A stretch of 64,000 bases of DNA from Phoronis australis (taxonomy: Eukaryota > Phoronida > Phoronidae), in the NCBI GenBank assembly GCA_002633005.1, contig NMRA01000135.1:741681-805680 (forward strand), given 5' to 3'. The position numbers were made by a program, and so were the translations under genes. Within the stretch, counting starts at the first letter, position 1, and each line of letters opens with the position of its first letter. Below the pieces are notes generated by a model. That model saw nothing but the letters and a program-made list of their open reading frames with translations, had not been told where the DNA came from and did not search any database. Below are positions 45,930 through 57,366 of this stretch, piece after piece.

Positions 45930-46160
45930 AGGCCGGCCCCATTTGGCAAAGTAGGCAAAAAGATCCGCCTCAAAGAAATAAAATTTCTCAGAAAACGAGA
46001 CAAAATTCCATTAAATAGACAGATATTCAGCGAAAGCACAATTAATAGTTCTGAACGAATCTCGTTTTCCCGTTTTTTTTTTTATTTTTTATTTAGTACC
46101 CCGTAAAAAGTCCACATTCTTAAATATTCGAGCCCAGTATAGGCTGGGTGCGCGCATGTA
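45930..46160 (+). repeat. Interspersed repeat family 1, copy 3
   Basis: CCATTTGGCAAAGTAGGCAAA, AAGATCCGCCTCAAAGAAAT, AAAACGAGACAAAATTCCAT, GTACCCCGTAAAAAGTCCA, ATATTCGAGCCCAGTATAGG and CTGGGTGCGCG align in order with 2900-3165. Confidence 0.7.
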
Positions 46161-46162
46161 AT

Positions 46163-46290
46163 AGTGTCATTGTTTTATGTTATGTAACATTATTTGTTTT
46201 GTGTACATGCTTGTTGAGATAACACACTGCTAGAGATAATTAACCTACGATTGTAAACTATGCTATTGTGTGGTAATTATTGCAATGCAT
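46163..46290 (+). repeat. Direct repeat flanking the 355-bp array, left
   Basis: TGTCATTGTTTTATGTTATG...GTGTACATGCTTGTTGAGATAA aligns with 48005-48130 (TGACATTGTTTTGTGTTATG...GTGTACATGTTTATTGAGATAA). Confidence 0.65.
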
Positions 46291-46754
46291 TGTAAAGTAA
46301 TGTGACATTTGAATGTTCCATGTGAGATTTGTTCAGTTGTGCCATGTTACAATAGAAATGGTACATGGCACAAACACTACATTTGTGACACGGGTTTTTC
46401 ATAGCAAAACGATATAATGAATTTTAGGAGAAATTTTTGCATTTAGTTAATAAAAAATTATTGATTTTCAAAACGGTTGAATGTTTAAAACATTAAAGCG
46501 CGATGCCTAATTACCAATAGATAATGTTTAGACCACTTTGGTCACTTATAACCAAATTATCAATAAATGACTTAAATATTCAACAAAATTATATCACATT
46601 TTTGCTTTATTTTCTTAATGACGATTGCCTTGCGCTAATTAATTTGCATTAAAAATGTTTCTTTTCAAGACTTGCACTAAATTGGTGACAAGAAAACATT
46701 TTGATCTTAGATTTTAAACTGCTTCAGGCAAAATTGTGAAATTATAAAGATAAA

Positions 46755-47665
46755 ATTAAGTAAAACAGATGAGTGTAATTGAAATATTCTGCAGTTTTAG
46801 TAACAGGCACCACCTCTTATGATATATTGCACCAATTACACTGGTCTGTTTCAAATAATTCTTCATTTTCAAAGTCATATGTGAGGAACTTAATGAAACA
46901 TTCCATGGCACTTTTGTTGACTTTAGAACATTACACAACCTTTGACCCATCCGAGATCATCCATTTATTGATCATGAACGTTACATTCGTGACATTGATC
47001 CCAATTTTGATTATTTTTATTATAAAAATTGTAAAAATCTATTTAGAGTATCCCTGACAATCGGCGTATGCTTAAAGATTCTTCATATACAGCCTTTGGG
47101 CAGCTGTCAGGCGAACGCAAAGTAAAAGTATAAAACAGGTGAGTGTAACTGATACATTGCGTAATTTGAGAGTGCGCACTGTGTCAAGTACACTCATCTG
47201 TTTGAAATATTTCTTTAACTTAAAAATGCTCCATGTGATGTTTTGCTGATATTATTCCATGGAACTTTAATCTTAGATGACTGAATAACATTGTTTCCAG
47301 AAAAACAGTTCATCTATTTTTACATTCCTGACATTGGTCCCAATTTTGAGTATTTTTATTATAAAATTTGTGAAAATCTATTCAGAGCATTCCTAATAAA
47401 CATACTCAAACTTGCACAATAGGTTATGTTTATATATAACAACCTTTGGACAGTTGTCAGGTGAACGCAAGTAAAAGTATAAAAACAGGTTAGTGTAATT
47501 GATACACTGTGTAATTTGAGTTGCTTACTGTATCAAGTACACTCATCTGTTTGAAACATTTTTTTAACTTAAAAATGTTCCATGTGATGTTTTGCTGAAA
47601 TCATTCCGTGGAACTTTAATATTAGATGACTGGATGACATTGTCTCCGGCAAAACAGTTCATCCA
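46755..47665. repeat. About 355-bp tandem repeat, 2.5 units, each with an internal inverted repeat
   Basis: Units start near 46761, 47118 and 47472 (AAGTAAAA--ATAAAACAG-TGAGTGTAA). Each contains AAACAGRTGAGTGTAA-TGAYAC and, 40-60 bp further, the reverse complement (TACACTCATCTGTTT), so each can fold into a stem of about 20-25 bp. Other shared blocks: TTCCATGGMACTTT, TTCRTGACATTGRTCCCAATTTTG, CAGCTGTCAGGCGAACGCAA. A 92-codon ORF in unit 1 (46779-47057) is not kept in the other units. Confidence 0.75.
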
Positions 47666-48004
47666 TTTGTCTTGAAAGTCACAATTACTATTACTTCTTT
47701 CCTATTCCTAGCATGATTGTCATGGAAAACTATTTTGAAAGAATGAAACATAAAGCTGGCATTAATTACAGAGTAGATGTACCTGCTTGGCACATTTCAT
47801 TCTTCTGAATTGTGAACTAACATTTTCTGTGTTCACTATCACAACACTTTTTTCTAATGTTTGTGTTCATCAATTCTGAATATAATGAAGATTTTGAATA
47901 ACTGTCTGGAACAGCTTTGGTAATTATACAGATATTGACTCCCAGCGTCAGTCAGTTAGTAGCTTCCGTGCAGTTTTGATCACTTAAGTCGTGTTTGAAG
48001 TGTA

Positions 48005-48130
48005 AATGACATTGTTTTGTGTTATGAATTATTATTCACTTCGTGTACATGTTTATTGAGATAATACATAGTTAGAGGTTATTAAGTTTTGATATTGAGT
48101 CGTACTGATTGCATCGTATTGTATATATAG
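48005..48130 (+). repeat. Direct repeat flanking the 355-bp array, right
   Basis: Second copy of the block at 46163-46290, about 1.84 kb downstream in the same orientation. Confidence 0.65.
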
Positions 48131-48167
48131 ATTATTACATGGCGAAGTCGTTATCCCCAGCCAAATC

Positions 48168-48189
48168 GTTATCTCACTAGTGAGATAAC
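48168..48189. repeat. Perfect 22-bp palindrome
   Basis: Arm GTTATCTCACT and its exact reverse complement with CTAG at the centre. CGTTATC also occurs once more just upstream (48149). Confidence 0.85.
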
Positions 48190-48579
48190 TTTATGGGTTA
48201 TTACACGGTTGTATCTGCCATTTGACGCTAATATTGTGGTATAAAATAATGTCTTTTAATTTATTCCTAGGGTGTTCAGTGTCTTCAACTATAATAAAGT
48301 TTTAACGTCAACCTTACATATACAATCTAACCATCTCTTATTACTTTGCATAGGTTATCCCCAGTTCACTATGAGCACATTGTGATCTGCCTACATGTAA
48401 GTGTTGTTTCATGTGACCTGTAATTATATTCGTGTTTGTCACTGGCAGAAACTTGTTGTTTCTTTTTACTCGAGTCTCTGTAAGCTAAGATAACTTCGAA
48501 CTGACATGAATATTACACCATCTCATGGTCATTTGACAATTCCAGCTCACTGTCTACCCATTTTCATTTATCTTGTTGC

Positions 48580-48690
48580 CAGAAGGAGAGGCAGCTATTG
48601 CCGACTAACTCCAACTCACTGTGTCTCTTCGTTTTACAATTTGACCACCAGATGGGGCACCTGTTGGTTGTTTGATGGCAACCCGATGGC
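48580..48690 (+). repeat. Partial copies of the GGTTG/CAACC repeat
   Basis: GGCAGCTATTG... and CCACCAGATGGGGCACCTGT, TGGTTGTTTGATGGCAACCC, as in the arrays at 14860-16150. Confidence 0.6.
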
Positions 48691-48719
48691 TCTATAGTCG
48701 GCTGGCGACTGGATAACCT

Positions 48720-49077
48720 GTGCTCAAATAGGGACTCGGCTAAGTTCCCTAAATCTAATGCGTATTTTTGGACATGTGAAATAATCGATTGCCCTTCCTT
48801 GTATTGTTTTACTTGCATTACTAAGTCAACTTTTGACTTTGATACAAATCGAGAGTGAACTCAGATGTTGAATTTGTCAGTATTATCGAAAATGATTCGG
48901 GATCTTTTCATCTGCAACACCCCCAACTTAAGGACTGAGTCCCTACTGAACTCTGAGCTTAGAAAATGTCATTAATCAAAAAGGAGCTCATAATAAGGAT
49001 GAAATGAAAAATATTACATCCGTGAGCCCATAAAGACACATATGCAAAGACTTAGGACTGTTTCATGCAACCGGCCA
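48720..49077 (+). mobile_element. MITE family 2, copy 2, with degenerate 5' end
   Basis: AAATAGGGACTCGGCTAAGT to AGGACTGTTTCATGCAACC, then GGCCA, matches 33345-33753 throughout (TCGAAAATGRTTMGGGATCT, AAGGACTGAGTCCCTA, CATCCGTGAGYCCATAAAGA). The outer 5' inverted repeat is eroded. Confidence 0.75.
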
Positions 49078-49264
49078 CTGGTTCCCGGGCCTCACACTTT
49101 GACGTCAAGGAACCCTATAGCCTAAGAGCTTGTGCAGGAGACTTGGGACTGGGTCGCCAACCGAAGCGACATCTTTCGAGAAAATGGATGGCAATGACCA
49201 ACTAACTTTGGGAGTCCACTTACCTTTGAGACGAGGGGGGAGGGGCATTGTAAAACAATCTGAG

Positions 49265-49325
49265 AGATTGACCATAAGTTAACTGGTTGCCATCTAGCAA
49301 CCAACAGCTGCTCAACCTGGTGTTA
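49265..49325 (-). repeat. Reverse copy of the GGTTG/CAACC repeat
   Basis: AACTGGTTGCCATCTAGCAA, CCAACAGCTGCTCAACCTGG is the reverse complement of the array unit. Confidence 0.6.
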
Positions 49326-49849
49326 AAACCTAAAACTACTTGGGACAGATTGTGAAATTGGTTGAGGGATACATACGCCCTCTCGTGACTGATAAATGAA
49401 ACAGTAGGAGTAACGTGCACACCTAACCAGTTGGATGAATCAATGTAAGATTCTGACATGTATGAACTCTACAAGCTGCTGATGCGCCAACCCTGGTCCC
49501 AAAGAGTAATGAACCGCTAATTCTTTGAAAAAAATAAAACAAAGATCACTTCTCATTCAGCACAGAAATCGGGTTTAAAGTGTCGGGGTTTGTCAAGAAA
49601 ATAAAGACAGCGAAACAAGGAGAAGAGAGGAAATTCGAGAGAATATTTCTCAGCTACGAGTGCTTGATTTATCTTTTGAGGTTCCTGGCCATGATTGCTG
49701 TTAGACGCCCCATTTCTTGCAGACACACTCAATTTCAAATTACACACTTAATCATCATACATAATTTCCACACAGTCGAGAAAATTTGTGAAGCACGGCT
49801 TTTGCAGACAATAATAAGGATTTTAAATTCAAGAAGACACTTTTAGGGA

Positions 49850-50449
49850 TTGCAAATCTATTTTTCTCCAGGGACTCTTCTCTGGCAAGGGATAATGGAG
49901 TCATATGCTGCTCTCTTTATTTCGTTTTTTCTCGAAATTGTATATCACGTGATGAAAATTGAGAACCTAGACCTGGAGAATCACACCATTATCTTTGCCA
50001 CCGATTCCATGGCAGTGTTGATGGAAGTTCAATCTGGAAACCTCCCAGCCAACTGGGGTGTCTTCCGATCACGCCACCCTCATCATGTGGTGATCTGGTC
50101 TTTCGTACCTGGCCACGCCGGTGTCTTGATTAATGAGCGTGCAGATTACCTCGCTGGCTCATGCACCACCAACCAACCCCTCTACTTATATTCGGCTGAC
50201 ATTAAGCTGCTGGCTCGCAAACGCAACCTCGAGCAGACTGCATCCCAGCTAGCTGAGTTCAATGATGGCAGCCGCCTGCTCGAAGCCGGTATTATTTATG
50301 GCCATGCTGCGGAGAGTCACAAGAAGGGCCGTGCCCGAGTGCTGTCTAATCAAATGCTTACAGGCAACGTCAGCCCTGGAGTTCTGCGCCTTCTGCTGTC
50401 ACGGGGATGGTCTGGGGAGGGGATTAATGCACCAGCATATCCCCAATAA
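49850..50449 (+). pseudogene. RNase H domain remnant of a retrotransposon
   Basis: 199-codon open frame. IIFATDSMAVLMEVQSG and, after a spacer, VIWSFVPGHAGVLINERADY then LAGS are the second half of a type-I RNase H fold: Asp in TDS, His in PGHAG and Asp in NERAD are active-site positions. The first strands with the initial catalytic Asp and the Glu helix are only partly recognisable (GIMESYAALF), so the domain is N-terminally truncated. No reverse transcriptase lies upstream. The C-terminal 90 residues (KKGRARVLSNQMLTGNVSP, LLLSRGW) resemble the tail after RNase H in some invertebrate LINEs. A domesticated single-domain gene cannot be excluded since the frame is open. Confidence 0.6.
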
Positions 50450-52029
50450 TCCTGTCCGTGACAGGTATTATTACAGGTATTATTATTGAGAACCTGGCAG
50501 ATAGCATCAATTGCTGCTCATTTTTTGTTTTTTGAAATCATGGATCCGTGAAGGGGCCTGTGACGGCATCCACCCGTTTCGTACTTTTGACTAGTAACGT
50601 CTGAAGACTGAGGCCACTCGTGGAGAGAGATCCCAATGATGGAATCGATTGCCTCTATTTTCTTGTTTCTGTGAAATCGTAAAACCTTTTTGTGTTAAGG
50701 AAAGTCGTTGAGGGTCACACGATGATAGAATAAATTATCATTCTGACTTTTATAGTTTTAGTGATGTTTAGCCTTTCAGTTTAAAAGCATTTCAGACGCT
50801 GGTCCTCACCCTGAAGGGCAAACCGGAGTAATGGCACCTTTGACCCCGTTCGACACTCAGTGGCAACTACTCACGAGTGAAAGAAGATTGTAGACTCCAA
50901 ACTCATAGAAAAAACACAAAACATTTTAGTGCAATAAAGCCTAGTGACCCTAACAACTAAGAAAGAATGTACTGAAAAATACAAAAGCAAAGACCATCAT
51001 AGAAAGGATGGAAGTTTAAAGAAAGTGAAGACCACTGTTTGTGAATCACACAAAAGGAATATTCCATATGGTTTTATAAAGATGAAATTTTGATATTTCT
51101 TCACATAGTGTCAAAATGATTTTTCTTCTGAAGATCGTTACTGGGAGTTGTTTGTAAGAAACTCGCACATGTCCGACAGACTTTTGGAGGTACGATTTTT
51201 GATAACTGTGAACAGAGTACATTGCAAACGGATTAAGATACTCAAAGTACTGGCAATCATAAAAGAAGATTTTTGGAGATCAAGTTTAACTCATAAACCG
51301 TAATAGCTACATCTAGAATGAACCGAAATTCACGTTAATTATAGTAAATCTGGAAATTCTTGGCTGGACCCCCACACTCCGTGGGATGTCCCACCTCCTA
51401 TGTTCCCGCCGAATGCATGCATGGGAGCATGCCTTTAGAGAATTCCTCATATTCTGTTTTGATAAACTACAAATTCGTTGGTTTCTGATTTCCACTTTAT
51501 GAATCTACGAAAATCGAATTATTCATAAACGAGTTTTTGACCCGGCAAGCACTAAAGTACACCATCTTTGCTATCTTTAAATAACTCTCAAAGGCATTAA
51601 TGAACTGCAAGTCTTGATCCATCCAGGCATATCAATTGTGAAGTGAAATGAATCGTTTCAATTGGACTTGATTGAAGTGTCTGAGAACTTCCGGGACTCC
51701 CATCCCTTTCAAAGGGAAGGTAACAACTGCGTCCGGGTACGAGCTCTTTCTTTACTGTCATCCCAGGCGAGATATTGAATCCTACCCCACCGCGTTTGTT
51801 AAGGGAAAGATAGAGCTCTTTGACAAATGTGGCTTTATTTACCCCTCTTTCGTGCTATTTTTCTCCACTCACGGCAGTAAAGATTGAGTCTCCTGTTTGC
51901 ATTCATAGCACGTGATGGCTCACGCAAAGACTTCGAAAACAACTAGGCGTAAACCGTTAAGTAAACACGCCGGGGTGCAGAATATGTGTCAGGAACTGCA
52001 TTTGAACTCTCGAAGTTGTACTGAAATGC
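50450..52029. other. Intergenic stretch, nothing recognised
   Basis: Short ORFs only. Starts with a duplicated ACAGGTATTATTA motif at 50461. Confidence 0.35.
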
Positions 52030-52289
52030 GCAGGGGCGGATCCAGGAGTTTGAGTTAGGGGGGTCCAGGGCAGAGTATTAGCCAGGATTTTGCCCGTCAG
52101 ACGTTCGCATCCCGCACTGCCAAATGGAATGTGGGAGAATTTTAGGGGGACATCATGGCCCCCTTAGCCTTCCAGGGGCAGATCCAGGATTTTGAGTTGC
52201 CTCAAGGCTTCATTCGCACTTTTCGTGAAATTTTGTTGAAATACGGTTACTCAAGTTCTGATGACTGCCTGTCGAGGGTTTGCCCCCCC
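52030..52289 (+). repeat. Low-complexity GGGGCGGATCCAGG repeat
   Basis: AGGGGCGGATCCAGGAGTTT (52032) and AGGGGCAGATCCAGGATTTT (52176) are two partial copies. It leads into the G/C homopolymers that border the gap. Confidence 0.55.
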
Positions 52290-52429
52290 NNNNNNNNNNN
52301 NNNNNNNNNNNNNNNNNNNNNNNNNNNNNNNNNNNNNNNNNNNNNNNNNNNNNNNNNNNNNNNNNNNNNNNNNNNNNNNNNNNNNNNNNNNNNNNNNNNN
52401 NNNNNNNNNNNNNNNNNNNNNNNNNNNNN
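52290..52429. other. Assembly gap (140 Ns)
   Basis: Flanked by GGGTTTGCCCCCCC on the left and GGGGTTTGCCCCCC on the right, so the gap probably covers tandem copies of a G/C-rich unit. ORFs running through it are meaningless. Confidence 0.95.
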
Positions 52430-53211
52430 GGGGGTTTGCCCCCCCCCCCCCACCTACAGGTATGTCGGGCAAAAAAGCAAAATTTGTGACAGATGGATAA
52501 TGGCAAGGCCGGGGGGAAGGGGCGATAGGAAGAACAGGACGAAATTTTGGCGAAGTCTAATTACCTTTCTAGCATTACTTGTGAAGCCGTGCATTTTGGC
52601 GTCAGATAATGCTGATCACAGTTACGAACTTCGGTGAAAGCCTAAAAGCTGTTTCCAAAATCTGCGACATTTTGAGCAACGCATTATGAATTTCTATGTA
52701 TTTTTCTGGATATGATGTTGGCTTATATGTCTAGAACCGACAGGGAAGTGGAATTTTGGGCTGTAAACTGTCAATTTTGAGTGGTTTGGTGCATATTACG
52801 GACCTTCGCTTCCTTTATCGCCGGAAGCAAACGGGCCAAAAATTACTTCTGATAGAGTTTTTGCTGTCATGCACAGTGGTTTTCATGTGAAACGACTTTT
52901 CATTGTGTTCATAGCAGTTTTCGACAAAGTGGAAAATGCATCAAGTCCAACCTTTGACTTGAGCACTGCCAGACAACCGGACGGGCCTCCTTTGTATTTC
53001 AGCACAAGAATATACTGATATATAAAACACCTTGGCGAAATTTGAAGCTATAAAAATGCCCGAGATGTTCCGAATGATTCCAGTCATATTGCCGCAGCGC
53101 TCACTGAAGGAGAATACACAAGCTCAGCTCGTGTTCGGGGACGAAAAGTTGCGATTTTAAGAAGTTAGTTTTAAATATGTGACATTAAGTAAAAGTGAAT
53201 ACAACTACATG

Positions 53212-53673
53212 ATGCAAATAAAGCAGGTTTTATTCGAATGTCTTATAGTCTGCTAGGCAGTTAACAATAAATTTGAACTGTTGGAAGTGTTACTTTGGAA
53301 ACAATACTTCATGTAAACCTCACAGCGCCGATTTTCCCAAAAGTCATTACCTTTAACACCCAATGCACACACACAATACGTTGAAAGCTCTTTTAGCTTG
53401 AAATGAATTCTTGAAACATGTACTAAAAGCTTAAAATATAAACAAAATTGATGCCAGTCAATTATAATACATGTTTTTTACGTCCGTGGCGGTTGTAGTA
53501 TGTTGTTTGCAGGTGGTCCGTGTTACCATCAGTTTTTAGGCGCGTCTACCCACGACGCAGCAACATCTTACCAAAATGAACCACACTCTAACCCATCTTC
53601 GAAGTCTGTAACACCAGGCGATGGTGCGAATTCGGAATCGGCGAGTGATACATCTTCCCCCCCTACGGTTTAA
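53212..53673 (+). pseudogene. Right-arm counterpart of the possible second secreted protein
   Basis: Putative exon 1 53212-53226 (ATGCAAATAAAGCAG, GT) and exon 2 from 53513 after TTGTTTGCAG. Compared with the left copy, one base is missing in the first 50 bp of exon 2, producing a TAG in the expected frame. The downstream frame (ATSYQNEPHSNP, PGDGANSESASDTS) ends at TAA 53671. Broken, if it was ever a gene. Confidence 0.3.
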
Positions 53674-54306
53674 CACGCACTTTCTTCTGCAAATAGAAAA
53701 GCAAGCAACTCACCTCCGCGTAACCACAACTCATGTAATGTAGTATTTGGCGAATCTCGCGGTGGGCACTTTATTTGCTGCATGAAGATATGAATTATAT
53801 TTTGATAAAGCATTTTCTCAGTAGGAGTTTTGAATACTTTTTGTCGAACTGTGATAGAGGACGCAGAGACACCAACATGCTAAAATTGCCGTTTTTTTTC
53901 TTCGGCAACGTTGTAAGCTACAGTACGCTGCCAACGGAGCAGAATCTTTAGTTCACAGTCCTTAATACGTGTAACACCAGATGTCATGGCATCTAGCGTT
54001 TAGGAAGAAAATCAACCAACTCACGCAGCAGATGGACAATTAAGTTGGTACATCTACCACCATGAAACCAAAATCGACACGTGGCATAACAATCACATTA
54101 AACAAAAGCAAAACACAATCCTCTACAGTAATTCTCTCCTGGCGAATGTAACCATTTTAAGTTTAATTAAAGATTTTGTCGTTTCACATTTGAGAATAAT
54201 GCATTTTAATTTTGAGAACTCTTTGCAACGAAATTCAGCGTATTGACAGTATACACCTTTATCGTAAGCGCAAAGCAGATTACTAAGTTAAGTTCCCATT
54301 CTTCAT

Positions 54307-54312
54307 TTTATT
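54307..54312 (-). terminator. Poly(A) signal of the right peptide gene
   Basis: TTTATT on the plus strand (AATAAA on the minus strand), about 52 bp after the stop codon, as in the left copy. Confidence 0.7.
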
Positions 54313-54363
54313 TTCTGACAGTTTACTACGGGGAAATTCAAATTACCCTCGGGTTAAAGCGCC

Positions 54364-56360
54364 TTACCCTGGGAAGCGACACTGGTGGCTTATGTATACT
54401 CGGCGGAGTCGATAGAGGCGCCCATTTATTCGGAGATACAAAATGAAGCGCCTACGGAAGATCGGACAAGTCCCCGGATACAGTCTTTTGTCTTCATCAA
54501 CGTTGTCGTCTGCGTTTGCGCTGTCAGTCTTAAGGTCAGTTTCGGAGCGAGCGGACAGGTCAGACTCGCTGTCGTCGTCTTCCAACGAATCTTCTTCTGT
54601 TCGAGCGCTGAAATCCGACTGTTCTTCAACTTCTTCGCTGTCATGGTCATCGACTTCTTCTATTGAACGTTGGCTGGGACCTGTGTTATCGACGTTGCCT
54701 TCCAGGACGCCGTACATTTTGGCATCGTCAGCTTGAAGCAACCCTGCGACACACGCCAGGAGAGCGCATACGAAGATCTAAAATGCAGTATACATGGAAC
54801 TGCAATTGACAGTAGCAGAAACAACTAGTCGTGAAAGTCAAATTTATGTACCTGGTCTGCATTAAGGCATAATTCCCAAGACTCTAGGGTTATGTCAATG
54901 GAGCTTGTGTTTGATGAACATTTGCAAAGTAGTAAATACTCCGATCCACGTCAACTAATAAAATTTTAAGAGAAAAGCAAAGATGTTTGAAATTACATCT
55001 GGAGTCCGTTTCATGAAAACGGACTAAAGAAATTTAGTGTTACGCCCAACACAACTATTTCTGAAGATAATTAAATCTCATGTTAACAAATACAAAGACT
55101 CTGAATATGTCCACCATAACTACTAGTTACTATGAATACATGTACTTGTATGAATTATGGCTTGACTCCGGAGTAATTATGAGTTGGGAGTGTTAGATCA
55201 GACTTATGTCTGAAGTCTTTAAATCACTTTTCATAAGACGGACCCCTGTATTAGGGCTGCAAAGCTAAAACGAGTTTCAGCTTATTTTCTAACAAAATGT
55301 ATCCAATGTAACGTAAAAATAACGTTTTGTAGAGCAACTTTGCGAAAAAAGCGAGAACACGCGAGTCATCGCCATGCATTACAAGCAAGGCAGCTCATCG
55401 CCCAATTTTTACTAACGAGTTTCTTGCGTCTACAAAACGCCTTACTAGGCTACTTTTTGTTGCGCCAGCTGCTTACAAGATCGCACAAATGTTCACTTTT
55501 TAACGCCGCTTACTGCAATCAAAACATAGGATCTAAGTAATTTCCGCTTGCTGCTGTCGGGCTTCAGATTGTATGCATCTTGATACAAGTGCTTCGATCA
55601 GCTTCATTTAAGTGGAAACTTCATAAAAAGACACTACTAAAACATGCTATTTCAACAAAAATTATCTTTAGTTAAGCAGAACTTAATATACAATTTAACC
55701 AGATTTAGAAATTTTTCGTGTGCAGTAAGAAATGGCAAAATCGAATGATGCCGCAGAACTTCAGTTTTTATGGACTTACAGCTGTTTTGAAAAGCAAACT
55801 AACAGATATGCAATTTACGAGTGTTTCAATTTTAGCTTTCAATTGCTGAAACTCATTCGATTTCCTAAGTTGGTGGAAACAAAAGGAGAGCATTTAAGCG
55901 TTTTTCAAAAATCATGTAAGGAGATTAGTTTGAGAAAAATGTTAATAGTCGCTCCTTTAAAGTGCATCCCAGTATAAACCGGTATAAACAAAACCCTTAA
56001 AATCTTATTAGCTATTTCATTTCAAAATTGTGCTGTTGGAATTTACTGTCGCAGAATTTTTTTCATATTTTCTTTCGTTGACAGCAAGAGGTCAGCTAAG
56101 GCAATTAACACAACTACTTTGTAGAGTTATTAACCCCAAAACAAAACTTATTTGATGAATACTTGAAGAGGGAGCACCGCCGTAAAAACTATAACATTGA
56201 CTTAAAATTCTTTTTTATCAAATCACAAAAGCAAGAAAGATATCAGTTTCAATACAAATCCCAGTTCTGTGGCATTAACAGATTGAAATGAAACACCAAC
56301 TAACCAAACTACTTCAGATTGAAATTAACAATCTGCTTTAACACTTCTTACCAATTTCAT
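54364..56360 (-). CDS. Secreted cationic hairpin-peptide precursor (antimicrobial-peptide-like), right copy
   Basis: Inverted paralogue of the gene at 27786. Exon 1 coding part 56360-56352 (ATGAAATTG, donor GTAAGAAGTG); exon 2 54777-54364 after acceptor TGCATTTTAG; phase 0. The 140-residue product has signal peptide MKL-IFVCALLACVAGLLQA, an acidic pro-region six residues longer than the left copy (insert near DSANADDNVDEDKR), a Lys-Arg site at 100-101, and a 39-residue peptide with the same C-x28-C, RRRFILYLR, NG turn, RLYRLRRVYI and final RFPG. The peptide differs from the left copy at nine positions, mostly conservative. Charge is strongly positive (about nine Arg, no Asp or Glu). Splice sites, frame, cleavage site and poly(A) signal are all conserved, which argues that both genes are, or recently were, functional. 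Antimicrobial action is inferred from architecture. Confidence 0.7.
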
Positions 56361-57141
56361 CTTGCTCATTCAAGTGTACCTCTTACTCGATATGAGAGAC
56401 TGGTTGAAATTCAACCAAGGCCTCAAATTTATAGATGTGCTCTGTTATGGTTCAAATACCACGACGAGGATATCTTATTTTATGTCCACGATAACTTTTT
56501 ATATAGTTCACGTGCTTCACATACACCTGGAGAAATGGGTTATTTTTTCTTGCTAGTGAAAAGCATTTCAACTTTAATGTCATTCTGTTTTATGCATGCC
56601 AACAAAGAGCGCAAGCTCAAGTTCAAACGTCAACAGTTTCAGAAGTTATAATCTCTCGTGTAGTGATTACTGTGGGTTGTGGGTTCGATTCCAAGTCATG
56701 GGGAAATATATTTTGTGTCGTCACCGTCAACCACATCTGGGCTTCTAGTTTGAGCCAATAGTCAGCTTTGTAAATTATTTAAGGGTAGGTTAGTTACCGG
56801 CTAGGTTTTCTAGCAGAAGCTTTCTATAGATGCCGGGGTTTAGATAAGCTGAAATTTATGAACACCTGGGTATAGTGCAAGATCTGTCTCGCGGTGAGAA
56901 AAATCTTGCCAAAATCACCTAAACTCATTAGAAATACACGACAATGTCACGCAGAATCTCGCGAGATCTTGCGTTTCTGATTTCCAAGAAAAAAACAGGT
57001 CTCCGGTATAAAAGCCGTACTAGTCAGGTCTGCCATGTCACGTAATAACAAAATTCGACCTCGGAGCTGATGATTGGTAAAGGCGATTTTTTTGTCATCG
57101 TCACCCATCAGGCTGGCAAGTATTGGCCGCCTTTTTCAGTC

Positions 57142-57366
57142 ATGAAAAGGTGCGCTTGTGGAGGCTGCAACTTGACCGAGAACGAATCTGTGTTCGAATT
57201 TACGAAAGACGTGAAAGTTGCACAGAAATACCATCTGTTTGTGCACCATACTAGAGTGCGGAATGACAGTGTGGAACATACGATTCGGTCGGGAGCCATA
57301 CTTTGTTCGGCACATTTCAGTCATGGAATAGTGTTTCGACCATACACAAAGGTGGCGTTTCGATGA
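57142..57366 (+). CDS. THAP-like zinc-finger ORF
   Basis: MKRCACGGCNLTENESVFEF gives C-x4-C; 45 residues later AILCSAHFSHG gives C-x2-H-F; FRPYTKV supplies the Pro of the C-terminal motif. Spacing fits THAP (C-x2-4-C-x35-50-C-x2-H), but the invariant Trp is replaced by Tyr (QKYHLF). 74 codons, ending TGA. A donor-like TTTGTAAGTG lies 12 bp after the stop. I did not find a matching ORF in the left duplication arm. It may be a single THAP exon or a transposon remnant. Confidence 0.4.
   Translation: MKRCACGGCNLTENESVFEFTKDVKVAQKYHLFVHHTRVRNDSVEHTIRSGAILCSAHFSHGIVFRPYTKVAFR

Noticed and set aside
52155-52637. 160-codon ORF and four others running through the N gap
   Set aside because: Most of each ORF is undefined sequence flanked by homopolymers.
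54385-54736. Plus-strand ORFs over the right peptide gene (Ser-rich 93-97 codons)
   Set aside because: Antisense shadows of the acidic pro-region; the minus-strand gene has conserved splice sites and frame in both arms.
56670-56705. Possible tRNA gene (GTGGGTTCGATTCCAAGTC resembles a B box)
   Set aside because: No A box at the right distance and no cloverleaf; the left-arm counterpart has the same fragment in degenerate form.
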